64,000 bases of DNA, from positions 83,030,843 through 83,094,842 of the forward strand of contig CM043950.1 in assembly GCA_014529385.2 (NCBI GenBank), given 5' to 3'. The notes under the pieces are model-generated. The model saw nothing but the letters and a program-made list of their open reading frames with translations. It searched no databases and was not told the DNA's origin. Each line of letters begins with the position of its first letter. The first letter of the stretch is position 1. This DNA comes from Adiantum capillus-veneris (taxonomy: Eukaryota; Streptophyta; Polypodiopsida; Polypodiales; Pteridaceae). Below are positions 57,900 through 64,000 of the stretch, piece by piece. Made by a program: the position numbers and the translations under genes.

Positions 57900-59455
57900 A
57901 GCTTACATGATGTTGAGGAACCTCTGTCTTTTGATGAAGCACAGAATTCAAAAAAATTGGATGGATACCATGCAATCAGAATATAATGCACTTATAGAAA
58001 ATGACACATGGACTTTATGTGATTTGCCTCCTGGCAAAAAGGCCATTGGTACAAAGTGGGTTTACAAGTTGAAACGCAAGCCGGATGGTGAGTTTGATTG
58101 CCATAAAGGCTTGACTTATTGCAAAAGTCTATGCACAGTAAAAAGGCATAGATTATGATGAAACTTTTGCTCCCACTTTTTGTATGACTATTGTTCGTTT
58201 CTATGTGCATTGGCAGCTCATTTTGGTTGGGATGTACATCAGTCAGACATTGTTACTGCTTTCTTGAATAGTGACATATTTAAGGAAGTTTATGTAACGC
58301 AGCCTCGCGGTTTTGTCAAGAAAGGACAAGAGGACAAAGTGTGAAGATGTAAGAAGGCTTTGTATGCGTTGAAGCAATCTCCTCATGCTTGGTATGAGAA
58401 AGCTAACACTCATTTGGTCAAACGAGGCTTTCGTAATAGTCCAGCAAAAACACATTGTATGTCAATCGTGAGGGCGATGTACTTCTTATTATTGTTCTTT
58501 ATGTGGATGATTTGTTAATCACTGATCCCAATGACGCACATATTGCTGAATTTAAGGTTGATTTGAATGCTACTTTCAAGATGAAAGATTTGGGGCTATT
58601 GCATCATTACTTGGCATACAATTTAAGCGGTGTGATGGTGGTATTTCCTTGTGTCAGAAAAGTTACATAGAGACATTGCTATGTAAGTTTGGACTTGAGG
58701 ACTACAAACATATTGCCACTCCCATGGAAACAGGTTTCAAGTTGAGTCTACATGATGTTGGTGATCCTACTGATGTCACTCTTTACCAAACTATTGTTGG
58801 TTGTCTCATTTATGTATGCAACACGAGACCGGATATTCAGTTTGCAGTTTCACAGGTCATCAAATTTATGCACAGCCCAGGGTCTAAGAATTGGTAGGCT
58901 GTTAAGAATACTTTTTGCTACTTGAGTGGCACTTTACATCTTGGCTTGTTTTATCCCAATGGGGGATCATCGCCGCCAGACTTACATGCTTTTTCAGACT
59001 CAGATTGGGCTGGTTGTTTTGACATGCAAGTGTCCACAAGTGGTTTTTGTTTCATGCTTGGTAGTTTATGTATATCATGGTTGAGCAAGAAGCAATTTAT
59101 TGTCGCCACTTCGAGTTGTGAGGCTGAGTACAGGGTAGTCTTCACAACTACGGGTGAGTGTGTATGGCTCAGATGCCTTATGGCTGATTTGGATGTTGGA
59201 TAAGACACTGCCACACTATCTACACTGACAGTTAGAGCGCATTGACAGTTGCGAGGAACCCAGTTTTTCATGCTCGCACAAAGCACATTGAGGTGCATTA
59301 CCACTATGTTAGGGAGAGTCTCTCATCAAGAGAGGTCAACTTGGCTTATATGCCAACATAGGACAACCTTGCAGATCTTTTCACAAACGCATTGTCTCGT
59401 GAGAAGTTCGAAGCTTTCCGCAAAGCTTTGGGTTTACTCCCCTTTGTGGATTGAT
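57900..59455 (+). pseudogene. Copia reverse transcriptase and RNase H relic, copy C
   Basis: The RT starts at NSKKNWMDTMQSEYNAL across a short frame change, then WVYKLKRKPDGEFD (about 58057). The catalytic VLYVDDLLITDPND is at about 58497 with both Asp kept. SGTLHLGLFYPNGG and DSDWAGCFD (about 58999) give the RNase H start, and VATSSCEAEYR (about 59103) gives its second acidic motif. The tail encodes the ADLFTK-type end in another frame (about 59365). Stops near 58157, 58900 and 59200 and several frame shifts inactivate it. Confidence 0.85.
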
Positions 59456-59529
59456 CATGTTCTCAGGGCATGGCACTTCCTTTTACTCATGTGCCAGCTC
59501 TCCTTCACCGCATCACTCCAAGGGAGATT

Positions 59530-59757
59530 TGTTACCATACACATGTAGTAGTGATGTGTGTGAACACACTTAGGACCACCGGGGCATTTTTCCCCTCTCT
59601 AGGAGGTTTTTTTCCCCGTGCATTGTATAGAGGCCCATAATTCTAGGGCTATCTATCTTTCCATTGCACACTAAGTAATATACTCTTTGTTGTGTGCCTT
59701 GATCTTCCTTCGTCTTCTCCAAGCTGTGTGTGTTTTCGTGCAACCCTAAGTCCAACA
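59530..59757 (+). repeat. Copia family 3' LTR, copy C
   Basis: Begins TGTTACCATACACATGTAG right after the purine tract and ends GTCCAACA. It is full length (228 bp) with TG..CA ends and aligns with 16593-16815 throughout. Confidence 0.9.
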
Positions 59758-59794
59758 GTTCTTTTTTAATGGAACCCTCAATCTATGAATTTAA

Positions 59795-60105
59795 CCCCTT
59801 TCTTGATGGTACCATCTGTAGTATTGTAATCATTGCTCATGGTATTATGCTTTGAATCATTGTCCTATGGAAGAAGAGATTGTGCTTTGTTTTGTTCCCC
59901 TTTCTTGATGGTACCATATGTAGTATTGTAATCATTACTCATGGTATTATGCTTTGAATCATTGTCCTATGGAAGAAGATATTGAGCTTTGTTTTGTTCC
60001 CCTTTCTTGATGGTACCATCTATAGTATTGTAATCATTACTCATGGTATTATGCTTTGAATCATTGTCCTATGGAAGAAGAGATTGAGCTTTGTTTTGTT
60101 TCTAC
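59795..60105. repeat. Three tandem 102-bp repeats
   Basis: CCCCTTTCTTGATGGTACCA starts at 59795, 59897 and 59999. The units differ at a handful of positions. The period is a multiple of three, and one minus-strand frame has only a single stop per unit (DNDSKHNTMSNDYNT), so it may derive from a repetitive protein. Confidence 0.93.
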
Positions 60106-60109
60106 TAGC

Positions 60110-60880
60110 TCCTTCCTCATCATCATTTTTATAGGCAATGTCATCATCTTCAACATCATCAATAAAAGCAACCACATTCTAAATGAGATTGACATTTTCT
60201 TCAATTGTTTCATTTTCATTTCCATAAATCATTAAAAATGACCTTGTGTCCATTAAGGGCTCACCATTCTGCAATGTGATTTTTTAATAGGCAAGCTAGC
60301 CAAATTCAAACTACCAACTTTCATCACTTCTAGTTTGATGGATGCAAATATCCTTTGATGATGACACCCAAGTTACTCTCCCCGACTACCCTATAGCTTA
60401 TGGCCTCATACCGATGGACCAACATTGCCACACATTCACCAGCTTGAATGGACCTATTTTCATCCCATAGGATACATATCTTCTATTTTCAATTCTCAAT
60501 GATAGTTCCCTCTAAAATCTCTTTAGTTGCGCTTCCAACTCTCCTTCAGCTGGCTAAGACATGTTTTCTGCATCCATGGACTCAACTAGAATAAGCATAC
60601 TATCAAGGCTCTCAAGGACATGTATGGACACACATGTTACACCAATTGATACAAAGTTACATCTTGTGAATGGATCGATGGAATGCATAATCCTACGTGC
60701 ATTCCTTGTAGAGCCATCAATAAGAAACAAAACTTCACTTTTTTTTGGTCCCTCCAATCCTTGAGAAAATGAAGACAACAATGTGTGATAAGACAGTGCA
60801 TTCCCAAAAAGGTTGCATTTAAACATATCTTGAGGCTCAAACCTAGGCTCTAGATTAGGCTCCAACTTAAGTTCAAGTTC
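60110..60880 (-). pseudogene. Unrecognised minus-strand coding remnant
   Basis: The frame 60865-60554 reads MEPNLEPRFEPQDMFKCNLF, then EVLFLIDGSTRNARRIMHSI and CVSIHVLESLDSMLILVESM. Further on, in other frames, ITLQNGEPLMDTRSFLMIYG and NVVAFIDDVEDDDIAYKND appear. The composition looks like decayed coding sequence, but no domain is recognised. Confidence 0.3.
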
Positions 60881-62100
60881 ATTGCATTGAGGCCTTGCAC
60901 GTTGTTTTGAGGCTCAAACTCTAGTTTTAGCTCGTCAATTTACAACTTCTATTTGCAACTCAACTTTTACATTGCAGAATGCATTCGGATCATTAACAAT
61001 GCACATTGCTTTACCACCATCCGGATTGGTTTGATACAATCCAGGGTGGTCTACTACAATCCGGACTGGTTTGCTACAATTTTGGCATGATCGACAAGGA
61101 TATAGAATGATCATTTAACACTTAGACCAGTTTCTTAAAGAATTGAAGAAATCTAGATTGTTATAGATTGGCTTTCAAAAATCCAGATTGAACAGGTCCA
61201 CAAAAGGCCGAAACAAGTTTGTAGGCATGAATTAGGATAGGTATGCAACAATTAGGCACAGTTCACAAGAATTTGAACCGATTTGCAACGATTTGGATTC
61301 ATATGACTTGATTGTTTAAAATATGGAATGATGATTGAAAGTCTAGAAAGCTCATTAAAAGTCGAAAGTTTTACACTGGCTCTTCAAAAATCTATAACGA
61401 GCTCATAAGAATAAATCTAGATTTTTCCACAACATCCAAACTAGTCCACAAGAATCTAGAATGCATTCATATCCAAATCAATGTGCAACATGCTCACCAA
61501 TTCATAAGAATTTAGATCTACTGCTCCATCATGATTACAATTTTTGAGCGATCGTTGAAAATTTGAATTAAACAGGTTTGCAAAAATTTAGAAAGGATTT
61601 GTCATTGATAATCCGGATCAATGGTTAAGAATCTCAACCGTTTGTTATATATCCAAATAAATTTTTCAAAAATTATCCAAAAAAGTATCTTTTTAAAAAA
61701 AAAAAATCCATAGACTTAAATTAATGGTGCTACCAAATAAAATCTCAATTTTTGCATCAATTTAAATGCCAATTAATTCCATCAATCAAATTAATTGACA
61801 TCAAATTTATTTCATCACTGAAAATCGATATTAGGTAATGAAAATTGACAAAATTAGATCAATTTTTTATGCAATTAGAGTGTGTATATCCCTATTTTGA
61901 GTCCAAATATGCATTGCTTAACTATTACACACATCAATTTGCAATCATAAATTCACTTAAGCATGCACATTAATCAACTTTTATGCACGTGCAATAATAA
62001 TTGGCAATTATTTACCAATTTCTCGGTGTGCACACACATGTCAATCTTGTCAAATTTGCACATTAAGCACATAAATGTCCAATTTGAAAAGTCAATACGA
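60881..62100. other. Gene-free stretch with degenerate short repeats
   Basis: 60990-61650 is built of loose variants such as ATCCGGATTGGTTTG, ATCCGGACTGGTTTG, AATCTAGATT and CACAAGAAT spaced 25-40 bases apart, suggesting an old tandem array. 61680-61960 is AT-rich. No gene was found. Confidence 0.5.
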
Positions 62101-62104
62101 CAGA

Positions 62105-64000
62105 CAATGAGGTTCATAGCCGCACTCTTTCCTGACCTTAAGGTAAAAGTTGAGGTGGGTGCACCTGCTACCTTTGATGCAGCTGAAACTAGGGCTGCTG
62201 AGAAATATAGGAAACTCAAGTGCTTAAGGGGGGAGGTTCCAATAGAAGGTCTTAGACCCAAAGGTAAGTCACAAGCATCAACATCTAGGGAGCTTCTTGA
62301 GGTAACGACTGAAGTGATTGAGAAGTTAAATGAATCTTTAAGCAGCTTGTCAATTCACCTTGCACAAGGTGTAGGTCCAAAGGGACAAGCAAAGAAGTCT
62401 GAAGAGCGAGACCCATGACCTAGGAGAGTCTTGCAATGTTGGAATTGCGGTGAGTCTGGACATGGGATGTATAATTGTCCTTGGCCCCGTGGGGAGCCAG
62501 GGAGACCTAACTTGAATTACCCAGTGATGAATGCAGGTGAAGGAACTAGTCAGCAACCACGGCTTATACAAAGGCCAAATGGAGCAAGACCACCTCCACA
62601 AGGAGTGGAAGGAGTTCCACCTTTGCCAGACCCAAACGTGCATGTGGTAGAGGTTAAAAATTCAAGAGAGGTTGACATGGAAGCAAATGGCATTAAGCGT
62701 GGCCGAGGGAAAGGTAAGGAGAAAAAAGGAGTTACATCACAAAGTGACCATGGACGAGAAAAGAAGGCAAAGGAGACCAAGGAAGCTAAGAGGACTCGAC
62801 GTCGTATCAACCTCCAAGACTTTCCTCTTGGACATGGAATGGCTCCATACAACCTGTTGGAAGACATGAGAGGTAAGTGTCCTGATATCTCATGGCCTCA
62901 ATTTCTTGCATTATGTCCACAAGTTGCCTCGGAATTTCTTGTTGTAAAAATTGCAGAAGCTGAAATGAATGAGGACATTACACCTGTGCTAGATTTTTAC
63001 GTAAAAGGGAGATTGGTTAGGAAAGGTCTAGTGGATGGGGGTGCACAAATTTGCATCATGACAGAGAGACTCATGCAAAAACTAGGCATGCACATCCATG
63101 AGACACCTGAAATTAAGGTCAAGATGGCAAACAATAGCAAGGCTAGGTGTGTAGGCATTTGTAAAAATGTTTTTGTGGAGGCCTTTGGCATTAAGAAGGC
63201 AGTGGATTTTCATGTCATGTGTACCAAAGGAAATGGTTACCCATTTATCCTAGGGAGACCATGGCTAATGAAAATGCGAGCTTTGCAGGATTGGGAGAGT
63301 GGAAAGCTAATTTGCAGGAACGACAATCATAAGAAGGTTGTCTTTGACATGAAGGAGCAATGCCAAGAGGAGCTCCATGAATAATCATCTCAAAGTGAGA
63401 CGGAAAAAGGTTGGACCGATAACACTTCAGAAGAAGAAAGTAGCGGCAGCATTACTGAAGAGGAGTCTTCCATCGAAGTCATGGGGGTAAGGTTTAAGCC
63501 AACCAACCAAGAGACCTCTTGTCAAGGTTTGGAGGAGGTAGGTTCCCAAGAGAACCAAAAAGTGGAAGATGAAAGAATGCTAGAAGGTATGCTATCTAAA
63601 ACACTTACAAAGGATGAAAGAGAGGAGTTCAAATGTGTGCTAAGGAAATTTCCTAGGCTTTTTTCTAAAGACTACACCGATGTGTGTGGAGTAGATGCTG
63701 TTCCACACAAAATTGAGTTGAACCAGAGGCCACACCTAAGGCTGAGAAGCTACGAAGGCTAGGAGTCATCAAGCAACCTTTACTCAAGGAGGTAAGAAAG
63801 CTTCTAGCAGCAGGTTTCATTTATCCAGTGGAGAATTCAGAGTGGGTCTCTCCCGTTGTTGTCACTCCTAAGAAAAACTAAAAGTGGAGGGTGTGTGTGG
63901 ATTACCGTCCACTCAATGAGGCAACAAAAAGAGATCACTTTCCCCTCCCATTTTAGGATGAGATACTAAGTGAGGTAGCTGGTCATGAGAAGTACACTGT
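62105..64000 (+). mobile_element. Ty3/gypsy retrotransposon, 5'-truncated, continues past the window end
   Basis: The gag C-terminus, protease and start of the RT follow in one main frame. The upstream end at about 62105 joins unrelated AT-rich sequence, so the LTR and most of gag are missing. Confidence 0.85.
62105..64000 (+). pseudogene. Gypsy gag-protease-RT relic, partial
   Basis: MRFIAALFPDLKVKVEVGAP is the end of the gag capsid region. The zinc knuckle CWNCGESGHGMYNCP is intact (62437-62481). A basic linker with KRGRGKGKEKKG follows. The protease reads GLVDGGAQICIM (about 63027-63060) and FILGRPWL (about 63243). The N-terminal RT begins LRRLGVIKQPLLKEVRKLLA (about 63745), AGFIYPVENSEWVSPVVVTP and WRVCVDYRPLNEATKRDHFP. 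In-frame stops: TGA 62416, TAA 63382, TAG 63760, one before KWRV (about 63878) and one at 63954. The frame is otherwise unusually continuous, so this copy is less decayed than the 11.7 kb gypsy. Confidence 0.85.

Larger units (their letters stand above)
57900..59757 (+). mobile_element. Copia element 3' half, copy C
   Basis: RT, RNase H, polypurine tract (CAAGGGAGA, about 59519-59527) and a complete 3' LTR. It starts inside the region just before the RT (DVEEPLSFDEAQNS), equivalent to about 19340 in copy A. No gag, protease or integrase is present here. Confidence 0.87.

Noticed and set aside
1-64000. CRISPR arrays, operons, ribosome binding sites or phage modules
   Set aside because: No spaced short repeats or bacterial-type gene packing; splicing signals and plant transposons show a eukaryotic nuclear sequence.

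Overview
The window looks like nuclear DNA from a land plant with a large, repeat-rich genome. The evidence is spliced genes with GT..AG introns, a CACTA (En/Spm) transposon with TNP2 and Ptta-type genes, Ty1/copia and Ty3/gypsy relics, a captured plant heavy-metal-associated isoprenylated protein (HIPP) fragment, and long CT, CA and AT arrays. A seed-free vascular plant (fern or lycophyte) would fit the odd gene families, but that is weak inference. No intact single-copy host gene is secure. Almost every reading frame has stops or frameshifts, so this is mostly a graveyard of nested mobile elements.

Layout. 0.2-4.9 kb (minus): a decayed multi-exon gene that appears to join a ParB-like DGN-box segment to a beta-class DNA-methyltransferase-like C-terminus. 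4.9-7.9 kb: AT-rich low-complexity DNA enclosing three abutting long palindromes with related G-rich cores. 7.9-11.2 kb (plus): a decayed SWIM zinc-finger, MULE-like transposase. 11.7-16.1 kb (plus): a Ty3/gypsy relic whose reverse transcriptase (RT) has lost its catalytic block. 16.6-20.7 kb (plus): a copia relic (copy A). 20.76-20.84 kb (minus): a tRNA-like sequence. 20,905-28,877: a complete-ended CACTA element with ACT target duplication, TNP2, a second Ptta/En/Spm gene and a captured HIPP fragment. 31.0-32.5 kb: a gypsy-type gag joined to a copia gag fragment. 34-38.8 kb (minus): a gag-only retroelement with a primer-binding-like site. 42.6-43.0 kb (minus): a fragment of a DNC/GHTxEDID transposase-like family. 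43.4-45.9 kb and 57.9-59.8 kb (plus): complementary 5' and 3' halves of a copia element of the same family, separated by about 12 kb. Between them lie a non-autonomous element with about 2.1-2.3 kb LTRs (45,995 to about 53,190) and a minus-strand block with a broken protein-kinase gene, an unrecognised companion gene and minisatellites. 62.1-64.0 kb (plus): the start of another gypsy element that runs off the window.

How it fits together. The copia family recurs four times (A, the 32.2 kb fragment, B, C), which dates it as a locally active older family. The CACTA element has the best-preserved ends and transposase, so it is probably the most recent complete insertion. Most isolated in-frame stops in otherwise conserved frames are TAG, TAA or TGA that a single C-to-T change from CAG, CAA or CGA would explain. 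That pattern fits methylation-driven decay of silenced repeats.
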